Of a stretch of DNA of 64,000 bases, positions 32,020-40,220 are shown piece after piece. Position numbers and translations under genes: made by a program. Below the pieces are notes generated by a model. That model saw only the letters and a program-made list of their open reading frames with translations, ran no database searches and was not told where the DNA came from. Source of the stretch: Prescottella soli (GTDB lineage: Bacteria; Actinomycetota; Actinomycetes; Mycobacteriales; Mycobacteriaceae); the NCBI RefSeq assembly GCF_040024445.1, contig NZ_CP157276.1, positions 3,472,001 through 3,536,000 of the forward strand. Direction: 5' to 3'. Every line of letters begins with the position of its first letter. The stretch's first letter is position 1.

Positions 32020-32547
32020 ATGACCACTGCAGCAGTCACGCATCTCTCCGCGATCGTCGCCGCCACCGGCGACGCCGTCTCCGAGGACGCCACCAAGGCG
32101 CACGTCGTCTTCCGCGCGTCGGCGCAGGCCCACGACGCCGTCGCCAGCACCGTCAGGCTCGGCAAGTACTCCGTCGAGGTGGACGAGCCGCCGGCCCTCG
32201 GCGGCGAGAACACCGCACCCAACCCGGTCGAGTACTACCTGGCCTCGCTGCTGTCGTGCCACGTGGTGACGTACCGGTTCTGGGCCGAGCGCCTCGGCAT
32301 CCGGGTCGACGACATCAAGGCCCGCGCCGAGGGTGACCTCGACGTCCGCGGCTTCTTCGGGTTCGACGACGCCGTCCGCCCGGGATTCGGGGAGGTCCGT
32401 GTGGTCGTGACCATCACCGGGCCGGAATCGCGCGAGCGCTACCTGGAACTGCACGCGGCGGCCGAGGCGCACTGCCCGGTGCTGGACCTGACGCGCAATC
32501 CGACGCCGGTCGTCTCGGTGCTCGAAACCGTCGAGTCGAACGGCTGA
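32020..32547 (+). CDS. OsmC-family protein
   Basis: This 175-residue cytoplasmic protein has the OsmC/Ohr fold pattern: an N-terminal strand region, GGENTAPNPVEYYLASLLSCHV with the first conserved Cys on the central helix (about residue 84), and AEAHCPVLD with the second Cys near residue 149. Two conserved Cys suggest thiol-dependent peroxide reduction or sulfur handling; the exact substrate is not clear. It sits 82 nt downstream of the Cys leader ORF, which ties its expression to cysteine supply. ATG 32020 follows AGGACC at 32005. The gene ends just before a bidirectional hairpin. Confidence 0.85.
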   Translation: MTTAAVTHLSAIVAATGDAVSEDATKAHVVFRASAQAHDAVASTVRLGKYSVEVDEPPALGGENTAPNPVEYYLASLLSCHVVTYRFWAERLGIRVDDIKARAEGDLDVRGFFGFDDAVRPGFGEVRVVVTITGPESRERYLELHAAAEAHCPVLDLTRNPTPVVSVLETVESNG

Positions 32548-32553
32548 TCGACC

Positions 32554-32591
32554 GTCGGCGCTGTTCGTCGAAGCCGGCGAACAGCGCCGAC
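32554..32591. terminator. Hairpin terminator between convergent genes
   Basis: GTCGGCGCTGTTCG (32554-32567) and CGAACAGCGCCGAC (32578-32591) form a perfect 14-bp stem with a 10-nt loop. It lies between the convergent osmC-like and MocR genes. No T-tract follows, as is common in high-GC actinomycetes. Confidence 0.75.
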
Positions 32592-32603
32592 GTCCGTCCC
32601 GGC

Positions 32604-34022
32604 TCACGGGCGCGGCGGCAGGATCCGGCACAGCGCGGCGAGTGCCGGGGTGAGCGCGTGGTCCGACGGCGCCGCATAGCCGACGACCAGGCCGTCGAAG
32701 GCGGGTGCGGCGTCGGGGTGGCGGTAGCCCGCGAGTCCGTCGAGTGCAATTCCCTGCGCTGCAGCGGCTTCCACGGTCGATGCCTCGGTGCCGGGCGGCA
32801 GTCGCAGCACGGCGTGCAGTCCCGCGGCGATGCCCGTGGGTTCGATGTGCGGTGCATGCTCGGCGAGAGCAGCGGCCAGACTGTTACGGCGAGCCCGATA
32901 GCGCTGACGCATCTGCCGGACGTGCCGGTCGTAGGCCCCGGAGGCAATCAGATCGGCGAAGGTGAGTTGGTCGACCACGCCGGTCCACCGTTCGCGCCGG
33001 CCCTTGACCTCGAGGACGGCGTCGACCAGCGGTTCCGGCAGCACCATCCAGCCCAGGCGTAAGGCGGGCGAGAGACTCTTGCTGGCCGACCCGACGTAGA
33101 CGACGTGGTCGGGGTCGAGAGCCTGGACCGCGCCGACCGGTTCGCGGTCGTACCGGAACTCACCGTCGTAGTCGTCCTCGATCACCGTGCCGCCGTGCCG
33201 GCGTGCCCATTCCACCGCCGCGTGGCGGCGCACCGGGTCCAGCGGGCCACCGACCGGGAACTGGTGGGCCGGGGTGAGCAGTGCCGCGCGGACGTCGTCG
33301 TGGTCGTCCAGTTCCGATGTCCGGGAGCCGTGTTCGTCCAGGCCCAGCGGCACGATCCGGACACCCGCGGACGCCAGCAGAGCGCGGTGGAACGCCAGAC
33401 CGTACGCCTCGACCGCCAGCGTCCCGCGCAGCACGCCGCCGCCGAACAGCAGACGCAGGGCGTCGGAGAATCCGGCGCAGATCACGATGCGCTCGGGCTC
33501 GGCCCGCACACCCCGGGCGCGGGCGAGGTAGTGCGCGAGCGCGGTCCGCAACTCGAGTCGCCCCTGGGGGTCGCCGGGCCCGAAGGCGCTGTTGGGTGCG
33601 TTCGCGAGCGCGCGGCGGGTCGAGGTCGCCCATGCCTTCCTCGGGAAGGCGGAGGCGTCGGGCTGTCCCTGCAGGAGATTGTGCTCGGGCACGGCGGTCG
33701 CGGTGGTCGGTCTCCCGGGCGTGCGCGGCCGCGGGAGGGGCGCAGAGCGTTCCGCCACGCGGGTGCCCGAACCCTGCCGTGCGGTGAGCCAGCCCTCGGC
33801 GACCAGTTCGGAGTAGGTGGCGGCGACGGTGTTCCGTGCGATGCCGAGGTCGGCCGCGAGCGACCGATAGGGCGGAAGTGCGGTCCCCGCGGCGAGTCGG
33901 CCGTCCTGGATCGCGGTGCGCAGCGCCTCCGCGAGAGCTGCTCGGCGCGAACCGGTTCCGGTCAGCTCGAGGTGCAGGTCGGAGCCGAGCCGTTCGGCGA
34001 AATTGACCCATGATTTCGACAT
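32604..34022 (-). CDS. MocR/PdxR-type transcriptional regulator (GntR winged helix fused to aminotransferase domain)
   Basis: This 472-residue protein carries an N-terminal GntR winged helix (about residues 25-90; PPYRSLAADLGIARNTVAATYSELV, RQGSGTRV). A type I aminotransferase-like domain follows with DDYDGEFRYD and the PLP-binding Lys in GSASKSLSPALRLGW. Family members sense PLP or amines and often control vitamin B6 or amino-compound genes. It is divergent from the AhpD-like gene; 39 nt upstream of its start is a 20-bp palindrome that covers that gene's start codon. The target is likely the neighbour, but the ligand is unknown. Confidence 0.88.
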   Translation of the reverse strand: MSKSWVNFAERLGSDLHLELTGTGSRRAALAEALRTAIQDGRLAAGTALPPYRSLAADLGIARNTVAATYSELVAEGWLTARQGSGTRVAERSAPLPRPRTPGRPTTATAVPEHNLLQGQPDASAFPRKAWATSTRRALANAPNSAFGPGDPQGRLELRTALAHYLARARGVRAEPERIVICAGFSDALRLLFGGGVLRGTLAVEAYGLAFHRALLASAGVRIVPLGLDEHGSRTSELDDHDDVRAALLTPAHQFPVGGPLDPVRRHAAVEWARRHGGTVIEDDYDGEFRYDREPVGAVQALDPDHVVYVGSASKSLSPALRLGWMVLPEPLVDAVLEVKGRRERWTGVVDQLTFADLIASGAYDRHVRQMRQRYRARRNSLAAALAEHAPHIEPTGIAAGLHAVLRLPPGTEASTVEAAAAQGIALDGLAGYRHPDAAPAFDGLVVGYAAPSDHALTPALAALCRILPPRP

Positions 34023-34056
34023 CGGAATGCACCTCTCGGGTGGTCTATTCGCTCCC

Positions 34057-34080
34057 TACCGTAGTGGTCATGACTACTAC
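34057..34080. promoter_or_regulatory. Leaderless promoter and overlapping palindrome before the AhpD-like gene
   Basis: TACCGT (34057-34062) ends 7 nt before ATG 34070, a leaderless arrangement. GTAGTGGTCATGACTACTAC (34061-34080) is a 20-bp palindrome with one mismatched pair, centred on the start codon. It is the obvious candidate binding site for the divergent MocR protein. Confidence 0.55.
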
Positions 34081-34537
34081 TGCCGCCCCTCGACTCACCT
34101 TCGCCGACGCCGCCCCGAAGGCGTTCCGGGCCCTGCTCGGTCTCGACGCCGCGGCCCGCGAGGGCGTCGACCCGGCCCTGATCGAGCTGATCCAGATCCG
34201 CTCCTCCCAGCTCAACGGCTGTGCCTACTGCCTGCACATGCACGTGGGTGACGCGCGCGCGGCGGGCGAGGACGAGATGCGCCTGCACATGGTTGCGGTG
34301 TGGCGCGAGGCTCGGCACTTCTTCTCCGAGCGCGAACAGGCCGCGCTCGCGCTGACCGAGGCCGTGACGCTGATTGCAGGCGGAGTGCCGGATGCCGTGT
34401 ATGCCGAGGCCGCGGCGCACTTCGACGACACGGAGATCGCCCACGTCCTCGCGGTGATCTTCACGATCAACACCTGGAATCGGCTCGCTATCAGCACCGG
34501 TAAGGTCGCCGGCACCGACGAGCGTCGCCGACACTGA
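34070..34537 (+). CDS. Carboxymuconolactone decarboxylase/AhpD-family protein
   Basis: This 155-residue protein carries the AhpD-type active-site motif NGCAYCLHMHVGDA (CxxC, then H four residues on). That is typical of alkylhydroperoxidase-like proteins that reduce peroxides or serve as disulfide reductants. The ATG at 34070 has no ribosome site and is placed for leaderless translation; a longer in-frame start (34010) would run through the divergent promoter and is less likely. The genetic link to a MocR regulator recurs in actinobacteria, but the inducer is unknown. Confidence 0.88.
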   Translation: MTTTAAPRLTFADAAPKAFRALLGLDAAAREGVDPALIELIQIRSSQLNGCAYCLHMHVGDARAAGEDEMRLHMVAVWREARHFFSEREQAALALTEAVTLIAGGVPDAVYAEAAAHFDDTEIAHVLAVIFTINTWNRLAISTGKVAGTDERRRH

Positions 34538-34576
34538 TGCTGAAGCGCAGCGCGAAGACGGCGAACGGGTGCCACT

Positions 34577-35659
34577 ATGGACCCCGTGGATCTCCCGATC
34601 GCGCCACCCCTGCAACCGATGCTGGCCAAGGCCGCATCCGGAGTGCCCGAGCAACCCGCCGGTGAACCCGTGTGGTCGTACGAGCCGAAGTGGGACGGAT
34701 TCCGTGCCATCGTGTTCCGCGACGGTGACGACGTCGTGTTCGGGTCACGCGGCGGCAAGGACCTCGCGCGCTACTTCCCGGAGATGGTCGACGCGGTGCG
34801 CGCGGAGTTGCCGTCGCGGTGCGTCGTCGACGGCGAACTGGTGGTGCCGCGCGAGATCGGCGGACGCACCCGGCTGGACTGGGGTTCGCTGTCCGAGCGC
34901 ATCCATCCCGCCGACAGCCGGGTGAGGCTGCTCGCCGCCGAGACCCCGGCCCAGTTCATCGGGTTCGACCTGCTGGCGCTCGGGGACGACGACTTCACGA
35001 AGCGACCCTTCGCGGAGCGCCGGGCGGCATTGCTCGGTGCCGTGGGCGGCGGACCGAGCTGTCACGTCACCGCGGCCACCCTCGACGCGACGACCGCCGA
35101 ACGCTGGTTCGAGACGTTCGAGGGCGCCGGACTCGACGGTGTCGTCGCCAAGCGGCTCGACGGCCACTACCTGCCGAACAAGCGGGAGATGGTGAAGGTC
35201 AAGCACTCCCGGACGGCCGATGTCGTGGCGATCGGCTACCGGCCGCACAAGAGTCAGCCGGGCATCGGGTCGATCCTGCTGGGCCTGTACGACGACGGCG
35301 AGCTGCACATGGTCGGCGGAGCGTCGGCGTTCACCGCGAAGCGCCGCGTCGAACTGCTCGCCGAACTCGAACCGCTGCGGGTGGGGGACGACGTCGTCGC
35401 CGAGGGCGAGGCCACGCGGTGGCGGTCGAGTGCCGACCGCAGCTGGGTCCCCCTGCGCCCCGAACGGGTGCTCGAGGTCGCGTACGACCAGATGGAAGGC
35501 GGGCTCGGCGAACGCGGCAGCCAGGCGGGCGTCCGTTTCCGGCACGCCGCCCGGTTCCTGCGGTGGCGTCCCGACCGGGCGCCGGAGTCGTGCACGTTCG
35601 ACCAGCTCGAGGTCCCGCTGCGCTACGACCTCGCCGACGTCCTGACAGGAGAGCACTGA
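34577..35659 (+). CDS. ligC: ATP-dependent DNA ligase LigC
   Basis: This 360-residue enzyme carries the ligase core. The adenylated Lys is K38 in EPKWDGFR, followed by GSRGGKD, DGELVVP, FDLLAL, GLDGVVAKRLDG and KVKHSRTADV (motifs I-V). A C-terminal OB domain follows (about residues 235-350). It matches LigC in size and in its pairing with a PrimPol gene. It seals nicks in an NHEJ-like or gap-filling excision repair pathway. The stop codon stands 3 nt before the PrimPol start, so the two genes form an operon. No clear ribosome site precedes ATG 34577. Confidence 0.9.
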   Translation: MDPVDLPIAPPLQPMLAKAASGVPEQPAGEPVWSYEPKWDGFRAIVFRDGDDVVFGSRGGKDLARYFPEMVDAVRAELPSRCVVDGELVVPREIGGRTRLDWGSLSERIHPADSRVRLLAAETPAQFIGFDLLALGDDDFTKRPFAERRAALLGAVGGGPSCHVTAATLDATTAERWFETFEGAGLDGVVAKRLDGHYLPNKREMVKVKHSRTADVVAIGYRPHKSQPGIGSILLGLYDDGELHMVGGASAFTAKRRVELLAELEPLRVGDDVVAEGEATRWRSSADRSWVPLRPERVLEVAYDQMEGGLGERGSQAGVRFRHAARFLRWRPDRAPESCTFDQLEVPLRYDLADVLTGEH

Positions 35660-35662
35660 ATC

Positions 35663-36709
35663 ATGGCCACCACCAAGCGTTCTCCGGCAGAAGAACTCGA
35701 CGTCGACGGCGTCGCCGTCCGACTGTCCAACCCGGACAAGATCTACTACCCGCGGCTCGGCGCCGAGGGCGGCACCAAGCGACACCTCGTGGAGTACTAC
35801 CGCAAGGTCGCGACCGGTGGGGAGCTGCTGCGGGCGCTGCGGGACCGCCCGACACACATCCAGCGGTTCCCCGAAGGCGTCGAGGGCGAGGAGATCTACC
35901 AGAAGCGGGTGCCGGCCAAACGGCCCGAGCACGTCGGGGCGTGCCAGGTCACCTTCCCGTCGGGCCGCACGGCCGACGTGCTGCGGGTGCGCGGCGCCGC
36001 CGACATCGTGTGGGCCGCGAACCTCGGCACCGTCACCTTCCACCCGTGGGCTGTCCGCTGCCCCGACGTCGACCACCCCGACGAGCTGCGGATCGACCTC
36101 GACCCGCAACCCGGCACGGACTTCGGCGACGCCCGACGCGTCGCGCTCGACGTCCTGCACCCGCTGCTGGACGAACTGGGTCTGATCGGCTTCCCGAAGA
36201 CGTCGGGCGGCCGCGGCCTGCACGTCTACATCCGGATCGAGCAGCGGTGGGACTTCGTCGAGGTGCGCCGCGCCGGGATCGCGCTGTGCCGGGAGGTCGA
36301 GCGCCGCAGCGGTGACCGGGCCACGACCAAGTGGTGGAAGGAGGAGCGCGGCAAGCGCATCTTCCTCGACTTCAACCAGAACGCCCGGGACAAGACCATC
36401 GCTTCGGCGTACTCCGCCCGACGGACCCCGATTGCGACCGTCTCGACGCCGGTGACCTGGGCCGAACTGGAGTCCGTCGAACCGGACGACTTCACGATCG
36501 CGACGGTCCCGGCGCTGCTCGCGGGGCGCGGCGACCCGATGGCGACGCTCGACGACGTCGCGCATTCGCTCGACGGCCTGCTCGAGATGGCGGAGCGGGA
36601 CCTCGCCGCGGGCCTGGGCGATCTGCCGTATCCGCCGAACTATCCCAAGATGCCCGGCGAGCCCAAACGCGTGCAGCCGAGCCGCGACCGCGACCGGAAG
36701 GAAACCTAG
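35663..36709 (+). CDS. Stand-alone LigD-type polymerase/primase (PrimPolC)
   Basis: This 348-residue protein matches the archaeo-eukaryotic primase fold of the LigD polymerase domain. The divalent-metal motif DLDPQPG is near residues 144-150, SGGRGLHVYI carries the nucleotide-binding His, and FLDFNQNARDKTIA holds the third acidic position and substrate contacts. It fills short gaps with a preference for ribonucleotides, then LigC seals them. ATG 35663 follows CAGGAG in the ligC end. In mycobacteria the homologous pair is Rv3731/Rv3730c. Confidence 0.9.
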   Translation: MATTKRSPAEELDVDGVAVRLSNPDKIYYPRLGAEGGTKRHLVEYYRKVATGGELLRALRDRPTHIQRFPEGVEGEEIYQKRVPAKRPEHVGACQVTFPSGRTADVLRVRGAADIVWAANLGTVTFHPWAVRCPDVDHPDELRIDLDPQPGTDFGDARRVALDVLHPLLDELGLIGFPKTSGGRGLHVYIRIEQRWDFVEVRRAGIALCREVERRSGDRATTKWWKEERGKRIFLDFNQNARDKTIASAYSARRTPIATVSTPVTWAELESVEPDDFTIATVPALLAGRGDPMATLDDVAHSLDGLLEMAERDLAAGLGDLPYPPNYPKMPGEPKRVQPSRDRDRKET

Positions 36710-36836
36710 TCGGTCACTTGACCAGGGCGGATGTTCGCCGGACTCATCGCGTATGTCTGTTTCGCTCCGCGGCAGGCCCTTCCGGCCGTAGGCTGCGCCA
36801 ATCACAATGGTGTGGGGAGCGGGATCGGAGGCCGCC

Positions 36837-38078
36837 ATGACGATCCAGGTCGAGCGCGAGAGTGTGTCGCAGGTTGCGGCCCCCGCACGGATGCCGGCGG
36901 TGCCGGCGTATCCGTCGGCGCGCACCGAGATGCTGGTCGACCCCCGGTTCCTGCCCCTCGCGGACCGGTTCTTCTCGATGTACCGACACCCGCACAACGG
37001 CGGCGGCGCGCTGGTCGCGTACGTGCACGGCGAGAAGGTCCTCGACGTCTGGGCCGGGTACGCGGACCGGGAGCGTCGCTGGAACGGCGACACGGTCGCC
37101 CTGTCGTTCTCCACCGGCAAGGGTGTGGCCAGCACCGTCACGCACCGCCTGGCCGAGCGCGGCATCGTCGACTACGACGCCCCGGTCGCCGCGTACTGGC
37201 CCGAGTTCGCGGCCGCCGGCAAGGAGTCCATCACGATTCGCGACCTGCTGACCCACCGCACGGGTCTGCACAAGGTTCGCGGACTGGTGCCGGGCCGGCT
37301 CGGCCTCCTCGACTACGACACCGTGATCGACGCGCTCGCGGCGGCGGCGCCCGATCCGCGCCGGCAGCGCGGCCCCGGATACCATGCCGTCACGTACGGC
37401 TGGCTCGTCGCCGAGACGGTATCGCGCGCCACCGGCAAACCGTTCACGCAGGTCGTCCGCGAGGAGATCGCCGAACCCCTGGGTGTGGACGAGTTCTGGT
37501 ACCAGGTGCCGGCCGACCAGAAGCCACGGATCGCGAAGCTGTTCCCGCACATCAACCCCGGTGGACTCGACTGGCGGTTCACGTCCTCGGTGCTCGCCCA
37601 CATGGGCCCGTTGCGCGGGCTGGCGGAAGCCGCGATGCCCGACGGGTTCGACGAGCTCGTCCGCAATCCCGCCGTGCACGATGCGGTGATGCCCGGGTGG
37701 AACGGCGTGTTCAGCGCCCGGTCCCTCGCGCGCATGTACGCCGCCATCGCCAACGGCGGTGTCATCGACGGCACCCGGTTCCTGAAGCCCGAAACCCTCG
37801 AACAGATGGGCGCGGTGCAGACCCGCGACCGGGACTACGTGCTCGGTATCAAGCTCGCGTGGCGCCTCGGCTACCACCCGCCGATCCTGGCGAGCCGCGT
37901 CCAGCCGACGCGCGGACTCGGCCACTACGGGGTCGGAGGCTCCGGTGCGTACGCCGACCCGGAGACCGGCCTCGCGCTCGCGTTCGTGACGAACCGCCTC
38001 GGCAATGCCGTCACCGCACTAGGTGACCTGCGACTGGCTCGGCTCGGTGCCGAGGCCCAGGAGATCGTGCGTTCGTGA
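36837..38078 (+). CDS. Serine hydrolase of the class C beta-lactamase/esterase family (LipE-like)
   Basis: This 413-residue protein has the SxxK nucleophile motif in SFSTGKG (about residue 90), the second-motif Tyr in PGYHAVTYGW, and a GHYGVGGSGAYAD segment in the KTG/HxG position. It is probably a carboxylesterase. There is no clear signal peptide. ATG 36837 is chosen because GGAGG (36827-36831) precedes it by 5 nt; the ATG at 36807 has no such site. The dodecin gene follows by 13 nt and is probably in the same transcript. Confidence 0.85.
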   Translation: MTIQVERESVSQVAAPARMPAVPAYPSARTEMLVDPRFLPLADRFFSMYRHPHNGGGALVAYVHGEKVLDVWAGYADRERRWNGDTVALSFSTGKGVASTVTHRLAERGIVDYDAPVAAYWPEFAAAGKESITIRDLLTHRTGLHKVRGLVPGRLGLLDYDTVIDALAAAAPDPRRQRGPGYHAVTYGWLVAETVSRATGKPFTQVVREEIAEPLGVDEFWYQVPADQKPRIAKLFPHINPGGLDWRFTSSVLAHMGPLRGLAEAAMPDGFDELVRNPAVHDAVMPGWNGVFSARSLARMYAAIANGGVIDGTRFLKPETLEQMGAVQTRDRDYVLGIKLAWRLGYHPPILASRVQPTRGLGHYGVGGSGAYADPETGLALAFVTNRLGNAVTALGDLRLARLGAEAQEIVRS

Positions 38079-38091
38079 GGGAGGTCTGCCG

Positions 38092-38298
38092 ATGAGCAAC
38101 CACGTCTACCGGGTGATCAAGGTGGTGGGGTCGTCGACCGAGGGCGTCGACGCCGCGATCGCCAACGCCATCGACCGCGCGAGCCAGACGATGCACAACC
38201 TCGACTGGTTCGAGGTGGTCGAAACCCGCGGCCACATCGAGAATGGAACTGTCGCCCACACACAGGTGACGCTCGAGGTGGGGTTCCGGCTCGACTAG
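38092..38298 (+). CDS. Dodecin (flavin-binding small protein)
   Basis: This 68-residue protein (VYRVIKVVGSS, then a helix, then WFEVVETRGHI and AHTQVTLEVGFRLD) matches dodecins, which form dodecamers and store riboflavin/FMN or FAD. The conserved Trp near residue 39 stacks on the isoalloxazine ring in the family. GGAGGT stands at about 38080. Its placement just before fprB, an FAD enzyme, may be coincidental. Confidence 0.9.
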   Translation: MSNHVYRVIKVVGSSTEGVDAAIANAIDRASQTMHNLDWFEVVETRGHIENGTVAHTQVTLEVGFRLD

Positions 38299-38357
38299 GT
38301 CGGCGCACGGAAATCGTGGGCCGAAAGTCCCCTCGTGTACGGAACCTCGACCATAAC

Positions 38358-38373
38358 TGGAACACGTTATAGT
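38358..38373 (+). promoter_or_regulatory. fprB promoter with KstR-like operator
   Basis: TATAGT (38368-38373) is a good -10 box about 50 nt before the fprB start. TGGAACACGTTATA (38358-38371) fits the KstR consensus TnnAACnnGTTnnA at all eight fixed positions and overlaps the -10 box, as expected of a repressor site. Confidence 0.5.
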
Positions 38374-38424
38374 CTTGTCCGAGAACGACAGTCTCGGTCG
38401 GGTACTCACAGGTAGGGAAGAACT

Positions 38425-40110
38425 GTGGCTTATGTGATTACGCAGGCGTGCTGCAATGATGCCTCGTGTGTGGACGTCTGTCCCGTCAACTGCATTCATC
38501 CGACGCCGGACGAGCCGGAGTTTGCGACCACGGAGATGCTCTACATCGATCCGCAGACGTGCATCGACTGCGGCGCGTGCGTGGACGAGTGCCCGGTCGA
38601 CGCGATTTTCGGCGACAACGAGCTGAGCGAGGCCCACGCGGTCTACTCCGAGATCAACGCCGCCTACTTCGAGAAGCACCCGATCGGCCCCGACTGGCCG
38701 GAGCTCGCCGAGCCGCGTTCGCTCAGCGCCGACCTCGGTACGCTGCGCGTCGCGATCGTCGGTTCCGGGCCGGCCGCGTGCTACGCCGCGATCGAACTCA
38801 CCTCGCGCCCGCGGGTCGAGGTCGACATGTTCGACCGGCTGCCCACGCCCTACGGCCTGGTCCGCGCCGGTGTCGCCCCCGATCACCCCGGCACCAAGGG
38901 TGTGGCCGACGTCTTCCGCTCGGCGCTGAGCAAGCGCTCCGTGCAGTGCCACTTCAACGTCGAGATCGGTCAGCACGTCAGCCACGAGGAGCTCCTGCAG
39001 CACCACCACGCGGTCATCTACGCGGTCGGCGCCGCCAGCGACCGTCACCTCGGGGTTCCCGGCGAGGACCTGCCCGGCTCGCACGCCGCCACCGAGTTCG
39101 TGGCCTGGTACAACGGCCACCCCGACTACGCGGACCGCACGTTCGACCTCTCGGGTGAGCGCGCCGTCATCGTCGGCAACGGCAACGTCGCGCTCGACGT
39201 CGCCCGCATCCTCGTCACCGACCCCGACGAGCTCGCCAAGACCGACATCGCGCAGCACGCCGTCGACGCGCTGCGCAGCAGCAACATCCGCGAGGTCGTC
39301 ATCGTCGGCCGCCGCGGACCGGCCCAGGCCGCGTACACCAACCCCGAGCTGATCGCGCTCGGCCAGATGGCCGACGTCGACATCGTCGTCGATCCCGACG
39401 AGGCGATCCTCGACTCGGCCAGCCGGGCATGGATCGACGGCCCCGACTCGGAACCGTCCGAGAAGCTCAAGGTGCGTCAGGTCGAGGAGTTCGCCAAGCG
39501 AACCGCGACCGACGGCCGCAAGCGGATCGTGCTGCGCTACCTCGCGTCGCCCGAGGAGATCCTCGGCGGCGAGCGCGTCGAGGGCATCCGTCTCGTGCGC
39601 AACGAGCTCGTCGCCGACGAGTCGGGCAAGCTGAGCGCGCGCCCCACCGATCGCACCGAGACCTTCGAGACCGGTCTGGTGCTCCGCTCGATCGGCTACA
39701 AGGGCGTGCCCGTCGCCGACCTCCCGTTCGACGATCGTCGCGGTGTCATCCCGAACGAGAACGGTCGGGTCATCGATCCCGAGTCCGGTTCCCCGATCCC
39801 CGGCGTCTACGTCGCCGGCTGGATCAAGCGCGGGCCCACCGGTGTCATCGGCACCAACAAGCACTGCTCCGCGGCCACCGTGGACCTGCTGCTCTCCGAC
39901 TTCGCGAACGGCCTGCTCACGCAGCCCGGCCACGACGGGGAGCACCTCACGCAGCTGATCGGTGAGCGCCAGCCCGAGGTCATCGACTTCCAGGGCTGGC
40001 AGCGCATCGACAAGAAGGAGCGGGTGCTCGGCGCCGAGAACGGACGTCTGCGCACCAAGATCGTCGATCTCGCGGCGATGCTCGAAGCGGCCCGCGGCGA
40101 AGCGGGCTGA
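38425..40110 (+). CDS. fprB: Ferredoxin-fused NADPH-ferredoxin reductase FprB
   Basis: This 561-residue fusion has an N-terminal bacterial ferredoxin of about 65 residues with two Cys clusters (CCNDASCVDVCPVNC and CIDCGACVDECP). It is followed by an adrenodoxin-reductase-like flavoprotein with the FAD motif GSGPAACYAA, the NADPH motif GNGNVALDVAR, and the C-terminal FAD motif GWIKRGPTGVIGTN. It moves electrons from NADPH to iron-sulfur partners such as P450 or oxygenase systems. GTG 38425 follows AGGGAAG (38414). The KstR-like promoter site would link it to sterol catabolism. Confidence 0.93.
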   Translation: MAYVITQACCNDASCVDVCPVNCIHPTPDEPEFATTEMLYIDPQTCIDCGACVDECPVDAIFGDNELSEAHAVYSEINAAYFEKHPIGPDWPELAEPRSLSADLGTLRVAIVGSGPAACYAAIELTSRPRVEVDMFDRLPTPYGLVRAGVAPDHPGTKGVADVFRSALSKRSVQCHFNVEIGQHVSHEELLQHHHAVIYAVGAASDRHLGVPGEDLPGSHAATEFVAWYNGHPDYADRTFDLSGERAVIVGNGNVALDVARILVTDPDELAKTDIAQHAVDALRSSNIREVVIVGRRGPAQAAYTNPELIALGQMADVDIVVDPDEAILDSASRAWIDGPDSEPSEKLKVRQVEEFAKRTATDGRKRIVLRYLASPEEILGGERVEGIRLVRNELVADESGKLSARPTDRTETFETGLVLRSIGYKGVPVADLPFDDRRGVIPNENGRVIDPESGSPIPGVYVAGWIKRGPTGVIGTNKHCSAATVDLLLSDFANGLLTQPGHDGEHLTQLIGERQPEVIDFQGWQRIDKKERVLGAENGRLRTKIVDLAAMLEAARGEAG

Positions 40111-40220
40111 CGCACGTCACAGCGGGTCGAGGTTGTCGGTCGGCTGTCCAGTCTGTCTAATGGGACAAACGGGGCAGCTGCCCACTGCGGTGGGCACGCG
40201 CGTAGACAAGGGGTACGCAC

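Noticed and set aside
38011-39945. A 644-codon minus-strand frame opposite fprB
   Set aside because: A shadow of the well-supported fprB gene; repetitive Gly/Asp/Val composition.
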